Source: DASSQJ01 sp963730165
Lineage (GTDB): Bacteria > Actinomycetota > Actinomycetes > Actinomycetales > Dermatophilaceae
DNA: 64,000 nucleotides
Assembly (NCBI GenBank): GCA_963730165.1
Contig: CAVSQS010000002.1
Location: forward strand, 372,001 to 436,000
Reading direction: 5' to 3'
A program made the translations under genes and the position numbers. A model generated the notes under the pieces. It was not told the origin of the DNA. It did not search any database and was given only the letters and a program-made list of their open reading frames with translations. Shown here in pieces: positions 17,655-26,015 of this stretch. Each line of letters starts with the position of its first letter. The stretch's first letter is position 1.

Positions 17655-17831
17655 GTGTACTTCACCGACCGGGGCATCGAGGAGCTCGAGGCGCGGCGAG
17701 GCGACGAGGAGGTCAGCCTCGGCTGGCTCGCCGAGCAGCTGCGCACCTTCGTCGACCTCAACCCCGACTTCGAGGTGCCCGTGGAGCGCCTGGCCACCTG
17801 GTTGGCCCGGCTGGACGACGAGGACGAGTGA
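17655..17831 (+). CDS. DUF6104 family small protein
   Basis: 58 residues, acidic and soluble, starting V/M-Y-F-T-D-R-G-I-E-E-L-E-A-R-R-G and ending A-R-L-D-D-E-D-E. I recognise this as the short actinobacterial family annotated DUF6104. No function is known. The GTG start is set by the leaderless -10 at 17643-17648 and by the strong conservation of the first residues. It sits between kgd and an SGNH hydrolase gene whose ATG lies nine bases beyond its stop, so the two may be cotranscribed. Confidence 0.85.
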   Translation: MYFTDRGIEELEARRGDEEVSLGWLAEQLRTFVDLNPDFEVPVERLATWLARLDDEDE

Positions 17832-17840
17832 CCACCGGAC

Positions 17841-18515
17841 ATGACTGACCCGCGGACCGCGGACGACGGCGGCAGCCCGATCGAGTTCCGACCGAGCGCG
17901 AGTGCTCAGGTCGTCCCCGAGGGACCCCGCGACGTCGCGCTCGTCTTCCTCGGCGCCTCCCTCGTGGCCGGGGTCGGCGACCCCAAGGGCCAGGGATGGG
18001 TCACCCGCGTCGTCGGGCGCACCCAGCACCCGGAGCTGGAGCTGACGGCCTACAACCTCGGGGTCCGCGGGAACACCACCGCCGACCTGCTCGACCGTTG
18101 GGCCTCGGAGGTCCCCGCGCGCTGGGTGGGCCGTACCGAGCGCCGCCTCGTCGTCTCCATCGGCACCAACGACATCCTCACCGGCATCTCCCTGGCCCGG
18201 CATCGCCTCAACCTCGCCAACCTCCTCGACGACGCCGCCACCCAGGCGGTCGGCACCTTCGTCGTCAGCCCGCCACCGAGCGACGACGACGAGCTCAACG
18301 CGCGCCTCGAGGTGCTCGTCGACGCGCAGGCCGACGTCTGCTCGCGGCGCGGGGTCCCGTTCGTCGACTGCTACCACCCGCTGCGTGGGCACGACCAGTG
18401 GCGGACCGACCTCGCCGCGAGCGCGGTGCCCCACCACCCCGGTCAGGCGGGCTACGGGCTCATCGCGTGGCTGGTGCTCCACAACGGCTGGAGCGAGTGG
18501 CTCGAGATCTCCTGA
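17841..18515 (+). CDS. SGNH/GDSL-type esterase
   Basis: 224 residues, no signal peptide. Block I reads F-L-G-A-S-L-V-A-G-V-G, so the usual G-D-S is G-A-S with the nucleophile Ser kept (about residue 40). Block II Gly is in Y-N-L-G-V-R-G-N, block III is S-I-G-T-N-D, and the catalytic His is in V-P-H-H-P-G-Q-A-G-Y near residue 200. The lysophospholipase L1/TesA-like fold is clear. It is a cytoplasmic esterase or thioesterase of unknown substrate. ATG 17841 follows the DUF6104 stop by nine bases, and its 3' end converges on the alpha/beta hydrolase gene. Confidence 0.85.
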   Translation: MTDPRTADDGGSPIEFRPSASAQVVPEGPRDVALVFLGASLVAGVGDPKGQGWVTRVVGRTQHPELELTAYNLGVRGNTTADLLDRWASEVPARWVGRTERRLVVSIGTNDILTGISLARHRLNLANLLDDAATQAVGTFVVSPPPSDDDELNARLEVLVDAQADVCSRRGVPFVDCYHPLRGHDQWRTDLAASAVPHHPGQAGYGLIAWLVLHNGWSEWLEIS

Positions 18516-18527
18516 CGCCGCGGCTGG

Positions 18528-19376
18528 TCAGCCCTCGGCCACGAACTCGCGCACGAGGTCAGCGAACCGGTCCGGGTCGTCGAGGTGGGGGAAGTGGCCG
18601 GCGCCGTCGAAGAGCTCGACGCGACAGCCCTCGATCGCCCGCTGCGCCGCGATGGCGTGCGTCGCCGGGATCATCCGGTCCTTGGCGCCCCAGATCACCA
18701 TGGTCGGGCGCGTCGCGGAGTCGGGCAGGTAGTCGTGCGCGGTCACGGTCTGGCCGCCCGGGTCGAGGACTGCGCGCGTCGTCGCGAGGAACGCCCGCCG
18801 GGTGTCCGGGTCGGCGAGGGAGGTGAAGCCCTGCCACACCTCGGTCAGGTCCGGCCCGGGGCGCAGGCCGAGGCGGCCCAGGGCGTGCCCGCCGGAAGTG
18901 ATCCGCTGGCGGACCCAGCCCGAGGCGAGCACGGGGAGGACGAGGTCGGCCGCCGGCAGGGTCGCGGCGCGGAGGATCGGGTTCACCTCGCGGCCGAGGC
19001 CGCCGCTCGCCACGAGGACGAGGCGCCCGACCCGCTCGGGGAAGAGGTAGAGGAAGACCATGGCGATGCCGCCGCCGAGGGAGTGCCCGACGAGCGTCAC
19101 GCGCTCGATCCCCAGGTGGTCGAGCAGGTCGCGCAGCGTCGCGGCGTGCGCGCCGAGGGAGTAGTCGCCGACCGGCTTGGCGGACTGGCCGTGCCCGAAG
19201 AGGTCCGGCACGACGACGCGGTGGTCGTCGTCGAGCCGGTCCACGAGGTGGGCCCACTGCCGCTGCGACCCCGTGATCCCGTGGATGAAGAGGAGGGCGG
19301 GTCCGGTGCCGCTGTCGTGGTAGGCCATCGAGTGGCCGTGCAGGATCACCGAGTGCTCGGCGGTCACGTCGCTCAC
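18528..19376 (-). CDS. alpha/beta hydrolase
   Basis: 282 residues. Oxyanion strand F-I-H-G-I-T-G-S, nucleophile elbow G-H-S-L-G-G-G (Ser about 104), acid Asp in W-G-A-K-D-R-M-I-P and His in G-A-G-H-F-P-H are all present, the normal layout of the AB_hydrolase_1 family. GTG 19376 is used since AGGAGG precedes it by four bases; a second GTG nine bases downstream is an alternative. The promoter region contains a perfect 18-base palindrome (19410-19427), which points to control by a TetR-like repressor encoded elsewhere. Substrate unknown. Confidence 0.87.
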   Translation of the reverse strand: MSDVTAEHSVILHGHSMAYHDSGTGPALLFIHGITGSQRQWAHLVDRLDDDHRVVVPDLFGHGQSAKPVGDYSLGAHAATLRDLLDHLGIERVTLVGHSLGGGIAMVFLYLFPERVGRLVLVASGGLGREVNPILRAATLPAADLVLPVLASGWVRQRITSGGHALGRLGLRPGPDLTEVWQGFTSLADPDTRRAFLATTRAVLDPGGQTVTAHDYLPDSATRPTMVIWGAKDRMIPATHAIAAQRAIEGCRVELFDGAGHFPHLDDPDRFADLVREFVAEG

Positions 19377-19409
19377 GGCGCCTCCTGGGGTCGACAGCGT
19401 CCACCCACA

Positions 19410-19427
19410 GGTTACCGTCCGGTAACC
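19410..19427. promoter_or_regulatory. perfect 18-base palindrome, probable operator
   Basis: GGTTACCG-TC-CGGTAACC: eight-base arms are exact inverted repeats around TC. It lies 33 bases upstream of the hydrolase start and overlaps a possible -10 (TAACCT on the minus strand). Length and symmetry fit TetR-family operators. It shares CCGTCCGGTAA with the region between the WYL regulator and its neighbour hydrolase. Confidence 0.65.
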
Positions 19428-19461
19428 GACCGCCCGACCAGACGTGGCCGGGCGCACACCG

Positions 19462-20433
19462 TCAGGCGACGCTGAAGACCACCTTGCCGGTGACGCTGCC
19501 CTCGACCATCCGGCCGAAGCCGTCGCGGGCCTCGGCCAGCGGCAGTACCGAGTCGACCTGCGGCTCGATCCCGGCGCCCACGACGAACCGCGCGAGCCGC
19601 TCGAGCTCGTCACGCGTGCCCATGGTGGAGCCGACGACCCGGAGCTGCTTGAAGAAGATCTTCGTCAGCTCCGCCCGGGGCGGGGCGTCGCCGGAGGTCG
19701 CGCCCGAGATGACGACGGTGCCGCCGGGCCGGAGGCTGTTGATGCTGTGCGACCACGTCGCGGCCCCGACGGTCTCCATCACCGCGTCGACGCGCTCGGG
19801 GAGGCGGGCGCCGCTCTCGAACCACCGGTCCGCACCGAGCGCGACGGCAGCCTCACCGCGGGACTGCTCCCGGCTCGTCACCCACATGCGGAGCCCGGCC
19901 GCCGCACCGAGCTGCACCAGGGCGGTGGCGACCCCACCCGCGGCGCCCTGGACGAGCACCGTGCCCCCGGGCTGGACACCGGAGTTGGTGAAGAGCATCC
20001 GGTAGGCGGTCAGCCACGCGGTCGGCAGGCAGGCGGCGTGCTCCCACGACAGCGGGCCGGGCTTGGGCACGAGGTTGTGCCGAGGCACGACGACGACCTC
20101 GGCCAGGGTGCCGTCGTAGACCTCCGAGAGCAGGCTTCGGCGTGGGTCGAGGGTCTCGTCCCCACCCCAGCCGGGCGAGGCGACGACGGCGTGCACGATG
20201 ACCTCCTCGCCATCCTCGGTCGTGCCCGCGCCGTCGCAGCCGAGGACCATGGGCAGCCGGTCGGCGGGCAGCCCGACCCCGCGCAGGGACCACACGTCGT
20301 GGTGGTTCAGTGCAGCGGTGCGCAGGCGCACCGGCACCCAGCCGGCGGGGACCTCCGGGTCGGGCCGCTGGCCGACCTCGAGGCCGCTCAGCGGGTCGTC
20401 GGCGGACTGGGACTTCGCGTAGGCGGCGAGCAT
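19462..20433 (-). CDS. MDR-family zinc-type alcohol dehydrogenase / quinone oxidoreductase-like
   Basis: 323 residues. A GroES-like domain (about 20-115, A-A-L-N-H-H-D-V-W-S-L-R-G and G-C-D-G-A-G) is followed by a Rossmann domain with V-Q-G-A-A-G-G-V-A-T-A-L-V-Q-L (about 155-170) for NADPH. The structural four-Cys zinc lobe of classical alcohol dehydrogenases is absent, and H-H-D-V-W replaces the usual catalytic zinc ligands, so a quinone-reductase or enoyl-reductase type activity is likelier than alcohol oxidation. ATG 20433 is preceded at seven bases by TAGGGT, so it is probably leaderless. Substrate unknown. Confidence 0.85.
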   Translation of the reverse strand: MLAAYAKSQSADDPLSGLEVGQRPDPEVPAGWVPVRLRTAALNHHDVWSLRGVGLPADRLPMVLGCDGAGTTEDGEEVIVHAVVASPGWGGDETLDPRRSLLSEVYDGTLAEVVVVPRHNLVPKPGPLSWEHAACLPTAWLTAYRMLFTNSGVQPGGTVLVQGAAGGVATALVQLGAAAGLRMWVTSREQSRGEAAVALGADRWFESGARLPERVDAVMETVGAATWSHSINSLRPGGTVVISGATSGDAPPRAELTKIFFKQLRVVGSTMGTRDELERLARFVVGAGIEPQVDSVLPLAEARDGFGRMVEGSVTGKVVFSVA

Positions 20434-20440
20434 GTCCTCG

Positions 20441-20446
20441 ACCCTA
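20441..20446 (-). promoter_or_regulatory. -10 element of the MDR oxidoreductase gene (leaderless)
   Basis: TAGGGT on the minus strand ends seven bases before ATG 20433. It overlaps the 3' end of rmlD (20444), so this promoter lies within the upstream gene's tail. Confidence 0.5.
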
Positions 20447-21304
20447 CCGAGCGACCCCCGCGAAGAGGACCGGCGCTGCGCGGTGCAGTGCGTCACGCCA
20501 GTGCGGCAGTGGGGCGAGGCCGTGACGGGGCCACATCTCGTGGGACAGGACGCTGTACGCCGGTCGCGGGGCGGGCAGGGGGTACTCGTCACTGGTGATG
20601 CTGCGCACCCGCCCCGGGTCCTCGCCGAGCTCCTCGAGCACGGCACGCGCCAGCCCGTACCAGGAGGTCTCGCCGCCGTTGGTGCCGTGCCACACCCCGT
20701 ACGGGGCGCCTGCCTCGACGATCCGGCGGATCCCCTGGGCCAGGTCGACGGTCCAGGTCGGCTGACCCACCTGGTCACCGACGAAGGACAGGGACTCGCG
20801 CTCGCCAGCGAGGCGGGCCACGGTCGCCGGGATGCTCCGGCCGTGGACGCCGTAGAGCCAGGCCGTGCGGACCAGCCAGGTGCGCGGGCACTCGGCACGG
20901 ACCGCCCACTCCCCGGCGGCCTTGGTGCGACCGTACGCCGAGCGAGGCGCAAGTGGGGCGTCCGCCGGGTAGGGCGAGTCGGCCTCGCCGTCGAAGACGT
21001 AGTCGGTGCTCAGCTGGACCAGGGCGGCTCCGGCCTCGTGCGTCGCCCGGGCCAGCGTCGCCGCGCCGGCGGCGTTGACCGCGAAGGCACGGCCCTCGTC
21101 GGACTCGGCGGCGTCGACCGCGGTGTAGGCCGCGCAGTTGACGACGACGTCGTGCCCGGCGACCCGCTCGGCACAGCTCGACGGGTCGAGGATGTCGAGG
21201 CCGGGGAGGTCCCCACGGCTCACCTCGTGCCCGGCCTCCTCGAGGACGGCGCAGAGGTCGGTGCCGAGCATCCCCGCGGACCCGGCGACGAGGAACCGTG
21301 CCAT
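20444..21304 (-). CDS. rmlD: dTDP-4-dehydrorhamnose reductase
   Basis: 286 residues. It has the NAD(P)H-binding G-S-A-G-M-L-G at the N-terminus, S-T-D-Y-V-F-D-G, and the catalytic Tyr/Lys in Y-G-R-T-K (about 130-134). It reduces dTDP-4-keto-L-rhamnose to dTDP-L-rhamnose, the last step of the pathway. ATG 21304 overlaps the last base of the rmlB stop (TGATG), so rmlB and rmlD are one operon. Rhamnose is likely used in the cell-envelope polysaccharide or galactan linker; no glycosyltransferase is in the window. Confidence 0.93.
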   Translation of the reverse strand: MARFLVAGSAGMLGTDLCAVLEEAGHEVSRGDLPGLDILDPSSCAERVAGHDVVVNCAAYTAVDAAESDEGRAFAVNAAGAATLARATHEAGAALVQLSTDYVFDGEADSPYPADAPLAPRSAYGRTKAAGEWAVRAECPRTWLVRTAWLYGVHGRSIPATVARLAGERESLSFVGDQVGQPTWTVDLAQGIRRIVEAGAPYGVWHGTNGGETSWYGLARAVLEELGEDPGRVRSITSDEYPLPAPRPAYSVLSHEMWPRHGLAPLPHWRDALHRAAPVLFAGVAR

Positions 21305-22311
21305 CAGCGCGCCACGACCTGCTGGGTACGCGCGTACCTGGCCTCGGTGGCCTCCTTCATCGGCCGCCACCACGCCTGGTTCTCGCGGTACCACCGGATC
21401 GTGGCGGCGAGGCCGTCGCGGAAGCTCTCGTACCGAGGCGTCCACCCGAGCTCGGTGCGCAGCTTGCCGGAGTCGATGGCGTACCGACGGTCGTGGCCGG
21501 GCCGGTCCGTGACGTGGTCGTAGTCGTCGGGGTCGCGCCCCATGAGCTCGAGGACCATCCGGATGACGTCACGGTTGCTCATCTCGCCGTCCGCGCCGAT
21601 GAGGTAGGTCTCGCCGGGCCGGCCCTGCTCGACGATCGTCCACACGGCATCGTTGTGGTCGTCGACGTGGATCCAGTCCCGGACGTTGAGGCCGTCGCCG
21701 TAGAGCTTCGGCCGGACACCGTCGATGACGTTCGTGACCTGGCGGGGGATGAACTTCTCGACGTGCTGGCGGGGTCCGTAGTTGTTCGAGCAGTTCGAGA
21801 TCGTCGCCTCGAGGCCGAAGGAACGCACCCAGGCCCGCACGAGGTGGTCGGAGCCGGCCTTCGACGCGGAGTACGGGGAGCTCGGTGCGTACGCGGTGTC
21901 CTCGGTGAACCTGCTGGGGTCCTCGAGCTCGAGATCGCCGTACACCTCGTCGGTGGAGACGTGGTGGTAACGGACACCGTGCCGGCGGGCGGCCTCGAGG
22001 AGGGTGAAGGTGCCGACGAGGTTGGTGCGGATGAACGGGCTCGGGTCGGCGAGCGAGTTGTCGTTGTGCGACTCCGCGGCGAAGTGGACGACGAGGTCGG
22101 CCGCGGCGACGAGCGGGTCGACGACGTCGGCGTCTGCGACGTCGCCGACGACGAGGTCCACCCGGTCGCCGAGACCGGCGAGGGACTCGGGGTGCCCCGC
22201 GTAGGTGAGGGCGTCGAGCACCGTCACCTCGGCGCCGGGCCGGGTCGTGAGCGTGCGGTGGACGAAGTTGCTCCCGATGAAGCCCGCGCCGCCGGTGACG
22301 AGGATCCGCAT
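21304..22311 (-). CDS. rmlB: dTDP-glucose 4,6-dehydratase
   Basis: 335 residues, an extended SDR. NAD-binding T-G-G-A-G-F-I-G-S-N lies at 7-16, followed by the S-T-D-E-V-Y-G motif carrying the catalytic Asp-Glu pair and Y-S-A-S-K with the catalytic Tyr/Lys. It converts dTDP-glucose to dTDP-4-keto-6-deoxyglucose. ATG 22311 has a TAGCCT -10 six bases upstream, indicating a leaderless transcript that covers rmlB and rmlD. It is divergent from rmlA-rmlC, so the four pathway genes share one 53-base promoter region. Confidence 0.95.
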   Translation of the reverse strand: MRILVTGGAGFIGSNFVHRTLTTRPGAEVTVLDALTYAGHPESLAGLGDRVDLVVGDVADADVVDPLVAAADLVVHFAAESHNDNSLADPSPFIRTNLVGTFTLLEAARRHGVRYHHVSTDEVYGDLELEDPSRFTEDTAYAPSSPYSASKAGSDHLVRAWVRSFGLEATISNCSNNYGPRQHVEKFIPRQVTNVIDGVRPKLYGDGLNVRDWIHVDDHNDAVWTIVEQGRPGETYLIGADGEMSNRDVIRMVLELMGRDPDDYDHVTDRPGHDRRYAIDSGKLRTELGWTPRYESFRDGLAATIRWYRENQAWWRPMKEATEARYARTQQVVAR

Positions 22312-22317
22312 GGCGCA

Positions 22318-22323
22318 AGGCTA
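22318..22323 (-). promoter_or_regulatory. -10 element of rmlB-rmlD (leaderless)
   Basis: TAGCCT on the minus strand ends six bases before ATG 22311. The divergent rmlA promoter lies 27 bases away. Confidence 0.5.
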
Positions 22324-22350
22324 ACGGCAGGCGGCCGAACCCCGAGTCGA

Positions 22351-22356
22351 TAGGCT
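22351..22356 (+). promoter_or_regulatory. -10 element of rmlA-rmlC
   Basis: TAGGCT ends eight bases before ATG 22365, so the transcript is leaderless or nearly so. No ribosome binding site lies before the ATG. Confidence 0.45.
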
Positions 22357-22364
22357 CGACCACC

Positions 22365-23243
22365 ATGAAGGGCATCGTCCTCGCCGGAGGCTCCGGCACC
22401 CGGCTGCACCCGATCACCCGGGCCATCTCGAAGCAGCTCATGCCCGTCTACGACAAGCCGATGGTCTACTACCCGCTCTCGACGCTGATGATGGCGGGCA
22501 TCCGCGAGGTGCTCGTCATCACGACCCCGGAGGACCGCGCCCAGTTCGTGCGTCTCCTCGGCGACGGCTCCCAGTGGGGCATCGAGATCTCGTACGCGGT
22601 CCAGCCCCGACCCGAGGGGCTGGCCCAGGCCTTCGTCATCGGAGCCGAGTTCATCGGCTCCGACTCCGTCGCGCTGGTCCTCGGAGACAACATCTTCCAC
22701 GGCACCGGGCTCGGCACGGCGCTGTCCCGGCTCACCGACGTGCGCGGCGGCCACATCTTCGCCTACCACGTGAGCGACCCGAGCGCCTACGGCGTCGTCG
22801 AGTTCGACGAGGACGGCAGGGTCCTGTCCATCGAGGAGAAGCCCGAGCACCCTCGCAGCCAGTACGCGGTGCCCGGCCTGTACTTCTACGACAACGACGT
22901 CGTCGAGATCGCCCGCTCGCTCACGCCGAGCCCCCGGGGCGAGCTCGAGATCACCGCCGTCAACGACGCCTACCTGCGACGCGGTGACCTCACCGTCACC
23001 GTGCTTCCCCGGGGCACGGCCTGGCTGGACACCGGCACCTTCGAGGGGCTCATGGACGCCAGCCAGTTCGTCCACGTCGTCGAGGCCCGACAGGGCCACA
23101 AGATCGGGTGCGTCGAGGAGGTGGCGTGGCGCAAGGGGTGGATCGGCGACGTCGCCTTCCGCGCCCTCGCCGACGACCTGTTGAAGTCGGGCTACGGCGC
23201 CTACCTCCACGCCTGCCTGGGCCGGACGGGGGGACCGGAGTAG
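22365..23243 (+). CDS. rmlA: glucose-1-phosphate thymidylyltransferase
   Basis: 292 residues. It starts M-K-G-I-V-L-A-G-G-S-G-T-R-L-H-P, the nucleotide-binding signature, and has G-D-N-I-F-H-G and E-K-P-E-H-P-R-S. These are diagnostic of the short RmlA form, which makes dTDP-glucose from dTTP and glucose-1-phosphate and is feedback-inhibited by dTDP-rhamnose. Its stop is immediately followed by the rmlC ATG. It is divergent from rmlB-rmlD. Confidence 0.95.
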   Translation: MKGIVLAGGSGTRLHPITRAISKQLMPVYDKPMVYYPLSTLMMAGIREVLVITTPEDRAQFVRLLGDGSQWGIEISYAVQPRPEGLAQAFVIGAEFIGSDSVALVLGDNIFHGTGLGTALSRLTDVRGGHIFAYHVSDPSAYGVVEFDEDGRVLSIEEKPEHPRSQYAVPGLYFYDNDVVEIARSLTPSPRGELEITAVNDAYLRRGDLTVTVLPRGTAWLDTGTFEGLMDASQFVHVVEARQGHKIGCVEEVAWRKGWIGDVAFRALADDLLKSGYGAYLHACLGRTGGPE

Positions 23244-23864
23244 ATGGAGGTCACCCCGCTCACGGTGGAGGGCGCCTTCGTCGTCACCCCCCGCCAGTTC
23301 CGCGACGAGCGCGGGGTCTTCCTCGAGTCCTACCGCGGTGACCTGCTCGCCGACCAGCTCGGTCACCGCCCCGACATCGTCCAGAGCAACGTCTCGGTGT
23401 CCTCGCGCGGCACGGTGCGCGGCATCCACTTCGCCGACGTCCCGCCCGGACAGGGCAAGTACGTCACGGCGCTGACCGGCGCCCTGCTCGACGTCGTCGT
23501 CGACGTCCGTGTCGGCTCCCCGACGTTCGGCCGGTGGGAGGCGGTGCGGCTGGACCCCGGTGATCGTCGGGCCGTCTACCTCTCCGAGGGGCTGGGGCAC
23601 GCCATCTGCGCCCTCGAGGACCACACGACCGCGCTGTACCTGTGCACCGCGACGTACCGGCCCGAGGCCGAGCACGGCGTCCACCCGCTCGACCCCGAGC
23701 TCGGCATCGGGTGGCCCGCCGGCCTGGCACCGCTGCTGTCCCCCAAGGACGCCGCCGCACCGACCCTCGCCGAGGCCCGCGACAGCGGACTGTTGCCGAC
23801 GTACGCGGCGTGCCGCGCCTGGTCACGCACCCTGGCCGAGCGGCCGGGCGGGCCGAGGCCCTAG
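23244..23864 (+). CDS. rmlC: dTDP-4-dehydrorhamnose 3,5-epimerase
   Basis: 206 residues, a cupin-fold epimerase. F-R-D-E-R-G-V-F-L-E-S-Y leads to V-R-G-I-H-F with the catalytic His, K-Y-V-T-A-L-T-G and the D-V-V-V-D-V-R-V-G-S-P-T-F-G-R-W block of RmlC. It acts between RmlB and RmlD. The ATG directly abuts the rmlA stop, so the two are one operon and probably translationally coupled. The 3' end converges on the phosphatase gene with a four-base gap. Confidence 0.93.
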   Translation: MEVTPLTVEGAFVVTPRQFRDERGVFLESYRGDLLADQLGHRPDIVQSNVSVSSRGTVRGIHFADVPPGQGKYVTALTGALLDVVVDVRVGSPTFGRWEAVRLDPGDRRAVYLSEGLGHAICALEDHTTALYLCTATYRPEAEHGVHPLDPELGIGWPAGLAPLLSPKDAAAPTLAEARDSGLLPTYAACRAWSRTLAERPGGPRP

Positions 23865-23868
23865 CGGT

Positions 23869-24492
23869 TCACCAGTCGAACGCCGACTCCCAGAGGACGA
23901 TCGTCCGCACCGCGGCGTCCAGCCGCCGGGCCATCGCGTCGAACGCTGCCGGACCCCGGCCGTACGGGTCGGGCACGTCGGTGGTCCGCCCCGCCGCTCG
24001 CCCCCGGTGGGCGGCGAGGACGTCGGGGAGGATCCTCCACCGCGCGCGCACGTCGTCGGCGTCGCGACCGGCGAGGAGGATCTCCCACGTCGCGTGGTCG
24101 CCGATCTCGCCGAGCGAGGTGGCGAGGTCGATGATCCCCACGGTCCGCCGGTGCACCGCGGGACACTCGTCGAGGACGTGCGCCCGGTGCTCCCCCGTCA
24201 TGACGAGGACGAGGTCCTGGGGCTGGAGGACCTGCGTCGTCAGCATCCGCGCCCGGAACCCGTGGTCCTCGACCTCGCGCTCACGCAGCAGCCGGCGGGA
24301 CCCGGGGTCCATCGGCCGGCCGACCGCCGCGTGCGTGCCGGCGCTGGAGACCTCGAACGCTCCCGGACGCGCCCACTCCAGGCCGTCACGCAGCAGCGCG
24401 GCAGCGTAGGGCGAGCGGCAGATGTTGCCCGTGCACACGGTGAGCAGCCGGACCCTGTCCTGGTCCTCGCGAGGCTGCCGGTCGCTGCTCAT
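23869..24492 (-). CDS. low molecular weight protein-tyrosine phosphatase
   Basis: 207 residues. The P-loop C-T-G-N-I-C-R-S (CX5R-S, Cys about residue 20) and the acid loop D-P-Y-G fit LMW-PTPases, although the family is often nearer 150 residues. In bacteria these enzymes dephosphorylate tyrosine kinases or sugar-transferases of polysaccharide export (Wzb/PtpA types). Its place beside the rhamnose-nucleotide genes is consistent with an envelope polysaccharide role, but no kinase is nearby. A TAGGCT element lies ten bases upstream of the ATG. Confidence 0.88.
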   Translation of the reverse strand: MSSDRQPREDQDRVRLLTVCTGNICRSPYAAALLRDGLEWARPGAFEVSSAGTHAAVGRPMDPGSRRLLREREVEDHGFRARMLTTQVLQPQDLVLVMTGEHRAHVLDECPAVHRRTVGIIDLATSLGEIGDHATWEILLAGRDADDVRARWRILPDVLAAHRGRAAGRTTDVPDPYGRGPAAFDAMARRLDAAVRTIVLWESAFDW

Positions 24493-24510
24493 GGCGACCG
24501 ACAGCCTAGG

Positions 24511-25704
24511 TCACGAGGAGGGGCTCCCCTCGCGTCGCGTCCGCGTGGGGGCGAGCCGACGGACCGCGTCGGCGACCGCCTCGGCGACGCCGTCCTGGAA
24601 GACCGAGGGCACGATCTCGTCCGCGCTCGGCTCCGCGACGAGGTCGGCGATCGCCTGTGCCGCGGCGAGCTTCATCGGCTCGGTGATCTGCGTGGCCCCC
24701 GCATCGAGCGCGCCCCGGAAGATACCGGGAAAGGCGAGGACGTTGTTGATCTGGTTGGGGTGGTCCGAGCGTCCGGTCGCGACGATGGCGGCGTGCCGCC
24801 GGGCGATGTCGGGGTGGACCTCCGGTGTCGGGTTGGCGAGCGCGAAGATGATGCCGCGCGGGGCCATCGCGGCGACCTGCTCCTCGGGCACGGTTCCACC
24901 GGACACGCCGATGTAGCAGTCCGCCCCCTCGAGGGCGACCGCGAGCGACCCCTCGAGGCCGCGCGGGTTCGTCGACGCCGCCAGCCGCCGCTTGTGGTCC
25001 CCGAGGTCGCTGCGCGAGGGGTGGATGATGCCGCGCGAGTCGCAGACGACGACGTCGCGGACCCCGGCCCGCTGCAGCAGCCGCGTCACCGCCACACCCG
25101 CCGCACCCGCTCCGGCCACGACGACCCGCAGGTCCTCCAGCCGCCGGTCCAGCACCCGAACGGCGTTCAGCATGCCCGCGAGCACGACGATCGCGGTCCC
25201 GTGCTGGTCGTCGTGGAAGACCGGGATGTCGAGCCGCTCCTTGAGCTGCTCCTCGATGTCGAAGCACCGCGGCGCGGAGATGTCCTCGAGGTTGATCCCG
25301 CCGTAGGTCGGGGCGATCCGCGCGATCGCCTCGACGAGCTCGTCGACGGTGCCGGTGTCCATGACGACCGGGACGGCGTCGACACCCCCGAAGTGCTTGA
25401 AGAGCACCGCCTTGCCCTCCATGACCGGCAGGGCTCCGAGCGGTCCGATGTCACCGAGGCCGAGGACGGCGGTGCCGTCGCTCACGACGGCGACGGTATT
25501 GCCGCGCGCCGTGTAGCGGGAGGCGAGCACCGGGTCGTCGGCCACGGCGAGGGAGACCTCCGCGACGCCGGGCGTGTAGAGGAGGGACAGGTCGTCTCGC
25601 CCCCGCAGCGGCTGGGTGGCGTGTACCCCGAGCTTCCCGCCCTCGTGAGCGCGGAACACCGGGCTCTCGGGGTCGAAGGAAGGGATGACGGGGGACGCGG
25701 ACAC
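24511..25704 (-). CDS. NAD(P)-dependent malic enzyme
   Basis: 397 residues, the short bacterial form without a phosphotransacetylase domain. Y-T-P-G-V-A-E-V carries the catalytic Tyr, then V-S-D-G-T-A-V-L-G-L-G-D-I-G, the metal site F-H-D-D-Q-H-G-T-A, and the NAD-binding A-G-A-G-A-A-G-V-A. It decarboxylates malate to pyruvate, giving NAD(P)H. GTG 25704 is selected for its GAGGAG five to six bases upstream and because the family N-terminus (P-S-F-D-P-E-S-P-V-F) begins right after. Nothing in the sequence separates NAD from NADP preference safely. Confidence 0.93.
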   Translation of the reverse strand: MSASPVIPSFDPESPVFRAHEGGKLGVHATQPLRGRDDLSLLYTPGVAEVSLAVADDPVLASRYTARGNTVAVVSDGTAVLGLGDIGPLGALPVMEGKAVLFKHFGGVDAVPVVMDTGTVDELVEAIARIAPTYGGINLEDISAPRCFDIEEQLKERLDIPVFHDDQHGTAIVVLAGMLNAVRVLDRRLEDLRVVVAGAGAAGVAVTRLLQRAGVRDVVVCDSRGIIHPSRSDLGDHKRRLAASTNPRGLEGSLAVALEGADCYIGVSGGTVPEEQVAAMAPRGIIFALANPTPEVHPDIARRHAAIVATGRSDHPNQINNVLAFPGIFRGALDAGATQITEPMKLAAAQAIADLVAEPSADEIVPSVFQDGVAEAVADAVRRLAPTRTRREGSPSS

Positions 25705-26015
25705 GGGAGCTCCTCGGGGAAACGGCTCGGAGGCCGCGGCCTGGGGCGCACGGCGTCCGGGAAGGGAAACGTCAAGGGGTGCGGCCAGAGGACGGGTGCG
25801 TCTCGGTCGTCGCCGGGGCAGGAGGTGGCCCGCCGCGCAGGGTGCCCCATCATGGCACACCGCGCGCACCGAGGGCACCTGAGGCAGCTCGCGCCGTGAC
25901 CGCACGGCGAGATCTTTACCGCGGCGTGACGCAGGCCACCCCCAGACGGTGGCAGGATCGGGGCCATCGTCCGGGCGAGCCCCGCGCCCGGGAGGCACGC
26001 GAAAGGAACCCCCCG
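25705..26015. other. divergent intergenic region, malic enzyme / amino-acid transporter
   Basis: These 311 bases separate the malic enzyme gene (minus) from the transporter gene (plus). I see the two ribosome binding regions (GAGGAG near 25711, GAAAGGA near 26001) and a CAGGAT element near 25950 that could be a -10 for the transporter. No conserved gene, repeat or riboswitch-like structure is apparent. Short open frames here have no coding character. Confidence 0.5.

Noticed and set aside
25705..26015. Additional small genes between malic enzyme and the amino-acid transporter
   Set aside because: Short frames here lack ribosome binding sites and recognisable protein character.
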